A stretch of 64,000 nucleotides of DNA from Bidens hawaiensis (Eukaryota > Streptophyta > Magnoliopsida > Asterales > Asteraceae). This document shows positions 26,801 to 38,330 of this stretch, piece after piece. Position 1 is the stretch's first letter. Every line of letters begins with the position of its first letter. The stretch covers positions 434,001-498,000 of the forward strand of contig JAIQDT010001110.1 of NCBI GenBank assembly GCA_021521415.1, written 5' to 3'. Under the pieces are notes generated by a model. It was not told the DNA's origin, searched no databases, and was given only the letters and a program-made list of their open reading frames with translations. The position numbers and the translations under genes are program-made.

Positions 26801-27318
26801 GGTTCACAGGACCTATTTTTTCTTGCTTTTTAAAGGTGATCGGTCCGATTCGGTCTACATGGAAGTTGAGCTTAGAAGACTATCTTTTCTAAAGAACACG
26901 ACATCGCGTGCCACCAGGTACCATATTTTTTATATTTCCATTTATCACTTCCCATATTTTAGTCGTTTTAAAGTTTTTAAATGTTTAATAATGTGACAGT
27001 GCGCGCGCTCTTAGTCGCGAAAGAACAATGTTGAGCAAGAAACTGTTGAAGAAGTATTCATCAGCACAAAGAGACTGGCTTTTTAAAAAATGGGGAATTT
27101 CATTGGAGTCGAAATATAGAAGGTTTCAACTGTCTCAATTATTGTGGACTAAAACAAATGTTATTAATCATATTAAGGAGAGCGCGGAGATTGTTGCTAA
27201 GTTGGTTGGGATAGTAGAGCTAAACCATACACCAAAGGAACTGTTTGGACTGAGCTTTCTTCCTAAGCAAGATCACTCTAGGAGCTCCTTCTGTACAAGT
27301 GCCATCTCCTTTACATAG
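23875..27318 (+). CDS. KIN-7: Kinesin-7 motor protein with NACK-type C-terminal domain
   Basis: Microtubule plus-end motor of the plant kinesin-7 family (NACK/KIN7E-F type), linked to spindle or phragmoplast function in relatives. Eleven exons are 23875-24091, 24164-24253, 24341-24441, 24523-24636, 24704-24785, 24877-24944, 25026-25091, 25212-25336, 25402-25726, 25806-26917 and 27000-27318. All borders are GT-AG and phases join to 872 aa. Motor residues run from about 24 to 350: [11 protein letters not shown]-loop GQTSSGKT (109-116), switch I NEMSSRSH (212-219) and switch II DLAGSE (250-255). A neck/coiled coil follows ([31 protein letters not shown]). The middle is a long low-complexity stretch rich in Ser, Asp, Glu and Ile. 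Residues ~704-860 form the NACK_C/DUF3490 domain ([30 protein letters not shown]). No damage seen. Which KIN-7 paralogue this is cannot be settled here. Confidence 0.94.
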
Positions 27319-28943
27319 GATCACTTGCATGTTTTTGAAAATTTGGAACATGTTCTGTATGGGGTTAACACAGTGTTTTGGTTCTAATATGGATCAGTTA
27401 CAAATTTTGAGATCTTATATCGTGTTTTGCATCCGCAGGCATGTTAAATCTAGGTATATTATGAATCTTGATTTGTAGAACAACGTTGGCGCTGTGAACA
27501 ATGCGGACCATAAATGTGATTTTTTGAAACTTGAGACCAAAATGTGATAGTTAACGCCACATGCATACATAGTTACATACACTAAAAGTACAAGTCAATT
27601 TTTTTAGCACTTCATAGTTTCAAGGTTAAAAATCAGCAAAAATCAGTTTTGACACTAAAAGTAGGTATATGTATTTCTTGATGGATTATGTACAATGCAA
27701 TGCCTCCTAATCTCCTATATACAAAGTTGTAACAAACTCAAACAAATGATAATCAAAATGACATAAATGCCCTTCATACATAATCTGTAAAACAAGATGT
27801 TAGGATTGCAACCTTTTAACATGCTAGTCGATATATGTTCCAAAAGGTAACACATGCATAACACATATTATTTGATTAACTAAAGTTAGACACAAATCAT
27901 ATCAAATCACACCAACATGATATCTTCTACACATCCGGAGTCTTTGTGGTTAAATGGCACCATTGATAAATTTAACAATAATCCATCCAAAAACTAACTA
28001 AGCCAAATATCACAAGAGAAGATATGAACCCAAAGTCACAATTTATAAATATTCACATACAATTACCATACACATCAAAGTTACACGGCATTTTCTACCT
28101 TTTATTTCTTTCTTTCATCACCCGTGATGGAGGCCCATGTCACCTGGATTGATGCTAAGCCCATCAATCCATTACAAACTTGCAAATTCACTGACCCAGT
28201 TAACCTTTAATGTAACTCATCTAAATTATTTTCTTTTCTTTTTAATTTCTACTGATATTCACCTCATATACTTTCTATTACAACGTAGTCTGGCCATATA
28301 AAGAAATGCTTTCTCATTATTTATTTCAACAATATTTAGGATAAATTAGTAACTTCGTAAAGATAAATATTAACATTTTATCTATTCCAAATACTATACT
28401 TTGTGAGACTGGTTGTTGTGAAGGGGCTTTAAAACCTAAGTTAAAACTTAAAACGTCACATCATATTAAAAACTCACCCCTTTAAGTTAAAGACCCTTTA
28501 GAGCCCCACACATCATGTGTTGAAGCTTAATCTTTGCCGCCCGGTAATGCCTTAAAACACCGGTAAAGTGTTTGCAATTTTAAAGCCATGCCACATCAAC
28601 TTGCCTCCCCCGTTTCACGCCCACAACCATGGGTATAAGTTTTATCATCAGTCATCACTATAAAAATAGTTCTCCTCGTGTGTGCATTAATATATTTTAT
28701 CCAAATTTAATTAACACAACTTATAAATAATTATTGCAATACATAGCATACCCTTCCACAGTTCCACTTGCTCAGTTATAAAAGCACCAAAGGACACATG
28801 ACACATACAAGCTGCAAATCTGTTTATACATTCATACAATATATATGCCAATGCATTAAATTTTTCTTCATTGTTTCTTCTGGCCATGTTTACTAAGTTC
28901 TAACATACACACTTCTCAGTTCACACATCCAAACTCATTCCCC
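27319..28943. other. Intergenic spacer before the LRR kinase locus
   Basis: Mostly AT-rich. A weak inverted pair around 28411-28630 (GGTTGTTGTGAAGGGGC / CCCGTTTCACGCCCACAACC) may be a decayed MITE. No gene seen. Confidence 0.4.
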
Positions 28944-31900
28944 ATGCAAACTTCACTCTTTCTTGCTCTTATCGCCACCGTGCTATTCCACGCCACGGCC
29001 GAACCAGCCGAAATACAAGCTCTAATATCCTTCAAACAAAATGTACGCGACCCCCTCGGCGCGTTAGACACATGGAACACATCCACTCCATTTGCACCGT
29101 GTGATTGGCGCGGGGTATCCTGTATTAACAACCAAGTCCACGAACTCCGTTTACCTCGGCTCGCTTTATCCGGCCGGCTCACTAGCCAAATATCCGAGCT
29201 AAGCCACTTACGTCGGCTAAGCCTTCACACTAACAACTTCTACGGCTCAATTCCTTCAGCTTTCTCACAATGCTCACTCTTAAGAGTTGTTTATTTACAA
29301 TATAACTACTTCACTGGTGTTATACCACCAGCATTTGGAAACCTAACTAACTTATTAATACTCAACGTTGCAAACAACTTCCTGTCAGGCGAACTATCCG
29401 GTTACTTACCTCCTGATATTCGATACCTCGACGTTTCGTCCAATGCATTGTCCGGAAACATACCGGCGAATCTCTCGATTAAGAATATCCAGCTGATTAA
29501 CTTATCTTTCAATTCGTTCTCCGGAGAGGTTCCACCGGTCATCGGAAGCTTCCAGAGCCTAAAATACTTATTCCTAGACTCGAATCAGTTATACGGCACA
29601 CTTCCATCAGCAATCGCTAACTGTTCGTCGTTAATTCACTTCACCACGGATGATAACTTACTCGAAGGACGGTTTCCAGCGAGTATCGCCGACCTACCTA
29701 ATCTCCAAGTGATCTCGCTTTCTCGCAACGTGTTATCAGGTTCAATCCCTGCTAATCTTTTATCAAACACTAACAGTTCAATTAGAATTATTGAATTAGC
29801 GTTTAATGAGTTCACGGGTTTTGGAACACCAAATTTAACCACGTTTTCGACGTCTATTGAAGTGTTGGACGTTCACGAGAATCGCATTAATGAAACGTTA
29901 CCGTTTTGGTTAACAAAGTTACACACGCTTACAAATTTGGATCTATCTGGAAACTCGTTTTCTGGTAATTTGCCTGCTGAAATTGGGAATCTGTTAAGTT
30001 TAACGGAACTTAAACTGGCTAACAATTTGTTAACCGGTGAAGTTCCTATTGAACTTGATCTCGAAGGAAACCGATTTTCGGGTCCAATTCCGGATATGTT
30101 TGGGGGATTACAGAGCTTAAAGTTTCTTTCACTTGGAAGAAATCTTTTCAATGGAAGCATACCGTCGAGTGTAACTCGCCTTTCAGAGCTTGAATCCTTA
30201 AACTTAAGTAATAACAACTTCACCGAAGCTTTGTCGAAAGAGTTTATACATCTTACAAACTTAACTTCATTGAATTTAAGCAAAAACAACTTCTCCGGAG
30301 AGTTTCCATCCGTCATTGGTGATTTACTTGGTTTAACTGAGTTAAACATGAGTGGTTGTCAGTTTTCGGGCGAGTTTCCGGCTGCTGTTGTGAGTTTACG
30401 CAGTCTCGTTATCCTTGATTTGAGTAAGCAGAGTTTTTTTGGAGGACTTCCGGTTGAGTTATTTGGTTTGCCAAATCTGAAAGTGGTTGCTTTGGAAGAG
30501 AATAAGTTTTCTGGTGATGTTCCTGAAAGTTTTAGCAGTTTGTCAAGTTTGCAATATCTTAATTTGTCTTCCAATTCGTTTTCCGGAAACATTCCTGCAG
30601 AGTTCGGCTTCGTTTCGTCACTTGTTGTGCTTTCTCTTTCGGATAACCGAATTACTAGTTTCATTCCAGCTGCATTGGGGAATCTTTCGAATCTTGAAGT
30701 GCTAGAACTTGGCTGGAATGCTTTAACCTTGGCTGGAATGCTTTAACCGGATCAATTCCAACAACTCTTTCACAACTGTTTGATCTAAAAAGACTTGAAC
30801 TAAGTCATAACAGATTAACCGGTGAAATCCCAGAAAACATTTCAGATTGTTCTTCTCTGAACTCTTTGTTATTGGATTCAAATCATTTATCCGGTAAGAT
30901 ACCGGAGTCGTTTTCGAAACTCACGAAGCTAATAGAATTGGATCTCTCTTCAAATAACTTCACCAGTGAAATTTCAGCAAGTCTTTCAAGGATGCCTAAA
31001 TTGAAGCATTTAAACCTTTCAAGAAATAATCTTGAAGGTGAAATACCAAAGATGTTAGGTTCTCGATTCACAGATCCTTTGATTTTTGAATCGAACATTC
31101 GGTTATGTGGAAAGCCATCAAGAAGATAATGCAAGAAAAGGATTTCTTCAAGGGAGAAGAAACTAATTCTATTGATTTGTTTGGCGGCTGGTGGCGGTTT
31201 GATATTATTAATATCGTGTTGCGGGTAAGTTTTTCTGCTTTTCCGGTGGCGGAGAAAGTTGATAAGAATGGGGAAATCCGGTGAACCGAAGAAACCGAGC
31301 CCGGCCCGTGGAAGTTCGGGCCGAGACAATAGCAGTGGCGGAGAAAACGGGCCTCCAAAGCTCGTGATTTTCAAGAACAAACTCACCTACATGGATGTAG
31401 TTGATGCGACGAGACAATTCGATGAAGAAAACGTGATGAACCGTGGGATGTTCGGGCTTCTTTACAAAGCCTCGTTTGCGGATGGAACAGTGCTTTCCAT
31501 CCGCAGGCTTCCAGACACTTCTGTTCCGGAAGCCACATTTCAAAGAGAAGTGGAATCACTCGGGAAAGTCAAACATAGAAATTTGACCGTTCTCCGTGGG
31601 TATTTTGCGAGCCAGTCGGATAATATCCGGTTACTGGTTTACGACTACCAGCCGAATGGAAACCTAGCCACTCTTCTTCAAGAGGCGACACATCAAGACG
31701 GGCAAGTGTTAAATTGGCCCATGAGGTATTTGATCGCGCTAGGTATAGCTCGCGGGCTAGCTTTTGTGCACTCGATACAACCACAAAACATACTCTTTGA
31801 TGCAAATTTTGAAGCACATATATCGGATTTCGGTCTCAATAAGCTAATTGGACCAGCACAAGCCGAACCGTCAACATCCACAACCACAAGCCCAATTGAG

Positions 31901-32293
31901 ACACTCGGGTATGTGGCCCCCGAAGCCACATTAACCCGTGAACCGACAAAAGAAGGTGACGTGTATAGTTATGGGGTCGTGTTATTAGAAATATTAACCG
32001 GTAAAAATCCGGTTTTGTTTAATCATGATGAGGATATTGTGAAGTGGGTAAAGAGGCAGTTACAAATGGGTCAAATATCTGAACTTTTGGAACCGGGTTT
32101 ATTGGAGTTTGACCCGGAGTCATCCGAGTGGGAAGAGTTTTTGTTGGGGTTAAAAGTTGGGTTGCTATGCACCACATCTGACCCGACCGGTAGACCTTTG
32201 ATGTCGGATGTCTTGTTCATGCTTGAAGGGTGTCGGGTCGGGCCGGATATGCCATCATCAGCTGACCCGACTTCACTTTCTTCACCTGTTTGA
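28944..32293 (+). pseudogene. LRR receptor-like kinase (At4g36180-like), disrupted
   Basis: Intact relatives are plasma-membrane receptor kinases with ~20 extracellular LRRs, one membrane helix and a cytoplasmic kinase domain. Here a signal peptide (MQTSLFLALIATVLFHATA), an LRR N-cap (CDWRGVSC) and a long LRR array read openly to 30707. A 20-bp tandem duplication (30708-30727 repeated at 30728-30747) then shifts the frame. The LRRs resume in another frame. In-frame TAA codons follow at 31127-31129 and 31226-31228, on either side of the membrane helix (LILLICLAAGGGLI). The kinase part (31259-32293) keeps DFG (HISDFGLNKL) and the C-terminal lobe. It has lost the HGDVK-type catalytic segment: AFVHS runs straight into IQPQNILFD near 31769-31785. 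An LRR is also shortened near 30042-30060. No intron would remove the lesions neatly. Truncated products from 28944 or 31259 cannot be excluded. Confidence 0.9.
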
Positions 32294-32942
32294 ATTATTA
32301 ACGTACTTTATGTGCATTCAAAGTAATTTGTATTTTTGTAACCATTTTCTTCCTTGGTTTTGTGCTGATTTGGTGGGAGTCAAAAAGATGTGGAGTCAAA
32401 AGAGTATAAAGAACAAATTGTCACCAAATTAAAATATGGAAGTAACTATTTCCGTAAAATAAGTAAAAATTGTGCTAATAGAATTTTAATAATCTGAATT
32501 ATTACCTAGTGGCGATTAATAATGCATGCACTTAGTTTGACGCATGACGCTCGTAGCTTTTGCTTTTGTTGTAAGTACAATCATTTTTCCTTTTGTTTGA
32601 ACGGCTGCTAAGTACAACCCTACTCTAGCGAAAAACTATGTTTATGTCGAATGGGCAATTTACTGATTTCATCCGGATCTTAATGTTTTAAACTGTTTGA
32701 AAGGCCGTAAATGAAACTGAGGGTGGACAAAAATATTTCTTTTTTATACCATATTGCCCTTGGTGACGAAAATGAAAGTTAGAAGCATAATTGGTTAGAT
32801 TAATAGTATGGATTAACATTTGCTAATAATAGTTTGAGTTATTTTAAAATCTAATTCGTCTAAATTATAAATGATTATGAAAATACTCCAACATCAATTA
32901 CCAAACGTCAGTGGCTCTCTCTTATCTGATCACATTATACTA
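32294..32942. other. Spacer between the kinase pseudogene and the retrotransposon
   Basis: AT-rich; no gene or element recognised up to the TATAT target site at 32943-32947. Confidence 0.5.
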
Positions 32943-32947
32943 TATAT

Positions 32948-33948
32948 TGAAGAGGTATGCACCCGTCTTAACATCGAGCGGGGCGGGTCAACCCACAAGA
33001 TATAGACAAGAGGCTTGAAATCAGGATGTCATGAAGACACAAAGCCAAAACCTATGCGCGTGGCGCATATCACATATGCTCACGCATATCACATATGTTC
33101 ACGCATCACATATGCTCACGCGTATCACATATGTTCACGCATCACATATGCTCACGCGTATCACATATGCTCACGCATCATATATGCTCACGCATATCAC
33201 ATCTGCGCGTGGCGCATCTGCGCGTGGCGCATATCACATATGCTCACGCATATTACATATGCTTGCGCATATCACATCTGCGCATGAAACATCTGCGCGT
33301 GAGAATAAAGAGAAGACCTCGCGCATCCCCAGGATAGGCGCATATCACACATGCACATAATCAACCACGTCCTTATCCAAATCAGGATAAGGACAACCAT
33401 GATTGTGCTCATCAGACAACCTTCCAGAAGGTATCCTTTAAGGAATAAAGAATATGCTGATGTTGACAGCTGCCAATGAAGGGTGGACAACTCAGCAAAG
33501 CCCATGTTCTACCACGTGATTACACATGGGTCAGGTGAAATACCTTGGTCAGAGAATATTCAATGAAAAAGCACCAGGTGTCCTAAGGACACGTGGCGCG
33601 AAGCAATAGGAGGAGGCCAAAAAGGCCCTAATTGGTTCTGAGCCCAATCATTGGAAACCCTAATACTATAAATACCACACCACCTCCACAGTGGGAGGTA
33701 AGCAAGAAAATACATTCTAAGTCCTTACTCACTTTCAGATTATTATTATCTTCTCCTACAATATCTTATTCTCACACCGGAGGGTTACCCCAAAGAGGAC
33801 CCCTCTGTCCCTTTCTGAGGGGTAAGTTCACGGTGCTGCTCGTTTTGTAGGTGGAAGAATTCATATTCCGGAAAACCATCGGTGATATAGCACACTCATA
33901 CCCGAGGAAAGTTGATCGTATACTAGTAAGTCGATCCACGTTTCTTCA
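32948..33948 (+). repeat. 5' LTR of the Tat element
   Basis: 1001 bp, TGAAGAGG...TTTCTTCA. It contains a minisatellite of CACATATG(C/T)TCACGC units (33065-33275) with one 36-bp unit more than the 3' LTR. I count about seven substitutions against the 3' LTR plus a 1-bp and a 36-bp indel. Confidence 0.95.
33667..33674 (+). promoter_or_regulatory. TATA box in the 5' LTR
   Basis: TATAAATA within CTAATACTATAAATACCAC. The matching site in the 3' LTR (46882-46889) reads TAGAAATA. It is the likely U3 promoter for the genomic RNA. Confidence 0.6.
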
Positions 33949-33949
33949 T

Positions 33950-33962
33950 TGGCGCCATCACC
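33950..33962 (+). other. Primer binding site of the Tat element
   Basis: TGGCGCCATCACC begins 1 nt after the 5' LTR. TGGCGCC is complementary to the 3' end of plant tRNA-Asp, and gypsy elements often use such a site. The match beyond the first seven bases is partial. Confidence 0.6.
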
Positions 33963-34017
33963 TGTTACAACGGCAACAAAACCACTATCTCATCAGTTCT
34001 CTCTGAAAATCTTCACC

Positions 34018-35885
34018 ATGGTTTCCGGTGTTCGAAACAGCGATCAAGTTCTGGAGGATAATGAGCTTGAGGATGTTAATGAGGGACATTAGTTTCTGAG
34101 GGCGTCGCGTGATACTGCGCGCACCACCAGTAACCATCCCTTCATCACAACACCTCATAGCCAGACTGAAACTCCTCCAGACGATCTCACGTTCCAAAAT
34201 CTGACTGGTGCAAAACAAAAAGGACCAATGGGTCCGGAAGTTGAAACCAATGACCCTAAAAAATGGCTCATAAACGAACAACGGCGTTTAATGGACAAAT
34301 ACAATGAGTTGGTCAAACACAAAAAGTTAGCCGACTTAACACAAAGGCTCGCATTTGATAAACAAACCATTCAGGGAACAACAAAAAGGGCGCGCGCGCC
34401 GGAAGATGGTCACTCTGTTCACACCGAACACGCTGATGTTAGTGATGAGGAAGAGGTGCACAGCATGAGGAAGACGCGAGATACTCATGCAGGAGGTTCA
34501 CAGCTTCGCGCACACATGAACATAGCGCCTGGAGCCAAAGTTGATATGGATCTATACACACCGTACAACCCACAAGCGAAAGGGCAAGTGGACGTAACCA
34601 CACCATATAGGCCAGCCATCTTGGTGAAGCATTCAAAATTCACTGAGCGCATTGCGAAGGCTCCCATTCAACACAAAACCAAGATGCCAAGTGGTCTAGG
34701 CAAGTACGATGGTACAACATATCCAGATGATTTCTTACAAGGTTTTTACAACACTGGAAACCTAGAAAGCTGGACGATACCAACATGGTGTCACATGTTT
34801 GCTCGCTGCCTCACGGGCGCAGCGCGTGTCTGGTTCGAAAGCTTGCCGACAGGACAAATCGATGGGTTCGAAGAGCTATACTTTGTACAGCAGCGCAGAC
34901 ACACGCGCGACCCCGATGACATCATGCACTGCGTGCGCAGGAATGATGAAACCATTGAAGACTACATAACTCGTTTCAATCAGGAATCTCTTGCAATTGG
35001 AGGTATCACTGAACAACTCTTGCGCGTGGCCTTTATACAAGGTGCGCGCAGTGATCAACTCCGCAGAGCTCTCGTGAGCAGAGATGGCATGCCAACCACT
35101 TGGGCTAAGCTTATGGAAGCATCGCGAGTCTTCGCGCGAAATGAAAAACAAATTGCCCAAGACAGAGCAAGAGATAGAGAGCATCAAACAGAAGCACCAC
35201 GCAACAATGAAAGGAGGGGCAAACAAAACTCCGTATGGTCCAGGTTGCAACAAACCAGTTACTCTCCCGCAGAAAAGCAAGCGCAACAAAGTTCACCCCA
35301 GCCCCAAAAAGACATTCGTAATCGCGGAGAAGGTGACAAGAGGGAAGGCGGCAGAGATCCTAACAGACCTCTACCAAGAATATGGACTCCCCTCACCAAA
35401 ACGCCTTCGCAAGTGTTAAGCACAGAGAATGTCCAGTTTAAAAGGCCCAAGCCATTACTCCATAAGGGACCACCAAACAGTGGCAAGTATTGTGAGTTTC
35501 ACAAGTCCACAGGGCACAACACCGATGCATGCCACCATTTGAAGGATGCGATTGAAAGAGATGTGAAATCAGGCAAGTTGGCTCACCTAGTGAAAAACCC
35601 AAGACCAGAGAATGAACAACCAGACGGAGCCTCAGCCAGTAAAAAATTCAAAAGAATCTGTGTAGCTGAAGGAGGAAGGCAAGGGCAAAGATCGAGGAAG
35701 AGAAGCGCGCAAGTCCAAGGGGATTGGCGCGAGCAACAAGTAATCTTCCCAAGAATGAGAGGAGGCCCGTCTATCAGCAGTCCTCTAGTCATCACTGCAC
35801 ACATCGCTCATTATGAGGTGTCAAAAGTCCTGGTGGACACCGGCAGTGAATCAGACATCATGTATGAGCAATGTTTCAGGAAGTT
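34018..35885 (+). pseudogene. gag and start of protease of the Tat element
   Basis: The frame opens at ATG 34018 and is stopped by TAG at 34090-34092. It is then open in the same frame (from ATG 34228) until the nested insertion at 35886. A retrotransposon gag domain (AARVWFESLPTGQIDGFEEL region) is followed by a zinc-knuckle-like CEFHKSTGHNTDAC (~35491-35532). The retroviral-type aspartic protease motif DTGS is at 35836-35847. Downstream the frame is cut by the solo LTR. The protein would build the virus-like particle and process the polyprotein; this copy cannot make it whole. Confidence 0.85.
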
Positions 35886-36339
35886 TGTAAGGCCCCGAAC
35901 CCGGTAGCCTTACTTTAGCGTCGGATTTACTCATAAACACAGTTCTTACAAATCAGAGTTCATTAAAACTTTCGCGGAATATAAAAACTTTCATGAAACG
36001 TTACAACAATCCAAAACTTGCCTTATTTAAACATTCTTGTCTTTCAAAATAAACGTCAATTACATTAAAGCATCTTGAGTCTTCCGATGCCAGCCTCTTA
36101 TTCAGTGCCACGTGTCTCCTCAAGCGAGCTGCCTCATCCTACTCACCTGCGTGCATACTAAAAGTCAGCTACGCTGAGTGAGTTCTAGTTAATCGAACGC
36201 CATACAATACATACACATACATACATATCCGTAGATACATATCCATACTTCACTAGTTACCCTTCTGTTCTACATACATACTTGCTACCATACATACATA
36301 CATATCTACAATCACTAACCTCAGTCTACCGAGAGTACG

Positions 36340-36860
36340 TTCATGGTCCGCCGTCTATACCTGTACTCAAGGTCGTGAACACGTAAAAGGTCCGCAGTCC
36401 TTACTTATGTTCACCATTTATGGTACGTACAAGGTCCGCGGTCCTTCCCTATACCATCATACATCCACAACAGGTACAAGGTCCACAGTCCTTCCCTATG
36501 TTGCGACCTAATTCATAGCACGTACGAGGTCCGCAGTCCTCCCCTATGCTACAATTACAGCACGTATAAGGTTCGCAGTCCTTTCCTATGCTGAAATACA
36601 TCAACAACACGTACAAGGTCCACAGTCCTTCCCTATGTTGCAACCTAATTCATAGCACGTACGAGGTCCGCAGTCCTCCCCTATGCTACAAATACAGCAC
36701 GTATAAGGTTCACAGTCCTTTCCTATGCTGACGTCTATCTACATTACGTATAAGGTCCGCAGTCCTTATCTACGTTCCGTATAAGGTCCGTAGTCCTTAT
36801 CTACGTTTACATCTATCATCTACATCACGTATAAGGCTCGCAGTCCTTAACTACGCCATC
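36340..36860. repeat. Tandem repeat array A in the solo LTR
   Basis: About ten subunits of 31-49 bp built on (A/G)AGGTCCGCAGTCCTT, preceded by GTACAAG/GTATAAG and followed by CCCTATG or TCTACG. A higher-order period of three subunits (~138 bp) is visible: 36474-36611 is repeated at 36612-36749. Confidence 0.85.
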
Positions 36861-37477
36861 ACCAGCCGAGTCTATGTCCGACAGAAGCTAGAGGGATTTG
36901 CCATCCTAACTTACTATGTCGAACGTAGAACTCACATGCCATTCGTGTACCTATATACACATACTTCACATATACAATAATTACATTATAACATAAGAAC
37001 ACTCTAGGCGTTCTTTACATCATTCATTTAACAACCATAACCCTTGTCGATACGTGCAATATCCGAAGATCGTTCACGCCCCGACAAGTATTCATTTGAA
37101 ATATTCATACATCTTCGATATATAATATTCGTACCTTTATTTTTAACCTGACAGTACGCGCAATATCCGAAGATCGTTCGCGTACCGACAAGCAAGCATT
37201 CATATCTATCACACCTATCACATATGGCATACACTTATCACTTAGGATAAATGTATTAACAACACATCGAGTATGCACACAGCCCCGAAAACATAACAAG
37301 GAATGGGGCTAGAAACTCACCTGAACTCTGCTTCTTCCTCTGATAGCTGTAAATCCCTTCTTTAACTGAGCTCGGCTGACTGTATAAGTTACACGTATCA
37401 ATACTCGCCTGATCTAATCTGGCGGCCTAGTATTAGCTTACTTTTACTTATCGTTTATAATTTATTTTCTAATCGAA

Positions 37478-37790
37478 CTTGGCTTTAGGCGAAGTTAAAC
37501 CTTAGGCGAACTTAGCTTTAGGCGAAGTTAAACCTTAGGCGAACTTAGCTTTAGGCGAAGTTAAACCTTAGGCGAACTTAGCTTTAGGCGAAGTTAAACC
37601 TTAGGCGAACTTAGCTTTAGGCGAAGTTGTCATCAGGCGAACTTGGCTTTAGGCGAAGTTGTCATCAGGCGAACTTGGCTTTAGGCGAAGTTGCCATCAG
37701 GCGAACTTGGCCTCAGGCGAAGTTATCGCTTTGAAGGCGAAGTTATCGCTTTGAAGGCGAAGTTGCCCAGTTGCAGGCGAAGTTGCCCAG
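37478..37790. repeat. Tandem repeat array B in the solo LTR
   Basis: 33-bp units GGCGAAGTTAAACC / TTAGGCGAACTTAGC repeat about five times. They grade into GGCGAAGTTGTCATCA variants and then shorter GGCGAAGTT(A/G) units. The constant core is GGCGAA(G/C)TT. Confidence 0.9.
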
Positions 37791-38330
37791 TTCCGCCGCT
37801 GTTTTGGTTTTCATCAATCATTTTGGCGATTTTAACACCCTTGTTATGGTTTAACATCACCCACTACGTTCCCCAACCGTTTCCGGTCGTTTATACACTA
37901 TAAAGCTTGGATCTTTAAACTTCAAAGATCAAGAATCATACCTTTTTGAGCTTGTTTGGATCTCGTTTACTTGTTTAATCACAACTAACCCTCACTCTCT
38001 CTCGGATCTGGCTCGGTTCTTCCCTCGGTCGGCGGCGGTGTTGGTGTGTGGTGTGTGTTTTGGAGTGTTAGAGGATAGGATGAAATGAGTGATAGTTTAG
38101 GGTTTAGGGGATATTTATATCCCTTAAATCCCATGGACCTAAGGCCCATTCTCATTTAACCCATCTCCATTAATCCAAGTCCATAACCCATATCCATTAC
38201 CCAACACTAGCCCGACCCATACCAACTCCTACTCTATTTATTTATTTCCCGATAACCCGAGTAAACTTTCCCTCTATTATTAAGTAATATAATTAATATC
38301 ATTTTGGAAATTTCGGGATGTTACAAAGTT

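Larger units (their letters stand above)
35886..38325. mobile_element. Nested solo LTR (2.44 kb) inside the protease region
   Basis: It starts TGTAAGGCCCCGAACCCG and ends TTTCGGGATGTTACA, with TG...CA borders and a direct 5-bp AAGTT duplication (35881-35885 and 38326-38330). Removing it together with one AAGTT would rejoin the host frame. There is no gag-pol, primer site or polypurine tract inside, so it is best read as a solo LTR left after recombination between two LTRs. The ends resemble those of long-LTR chromoviruses of the Del/Tekay type; that assignment is from memory. It contains two tandem-repeat arrays. Confidence 0.85.

Noticed and set aside
28411..28630. Possible MITE upstream of the kinase pseudogene
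   Set aside because: The inverted ends align only with gaps and no target duplication is visible; too weak to call.
33015..33360. Open frames with repeated HITYAHAYHICSRI-like peptides, also at 46266-46575
   Set aside because: These are translations of the LTR minisatellite, present in both LTRs and open in three frames. Not genes.
35886..38325. DNA transposon with TGTAA/TTACA inverted ends as an explanation for the insert in the protease region
   Set aside because: The inverted match is short and degenerate, while TG...CA borders with a 5-bp duplication and LTR-like tandem arrays fit a solo LTR better.
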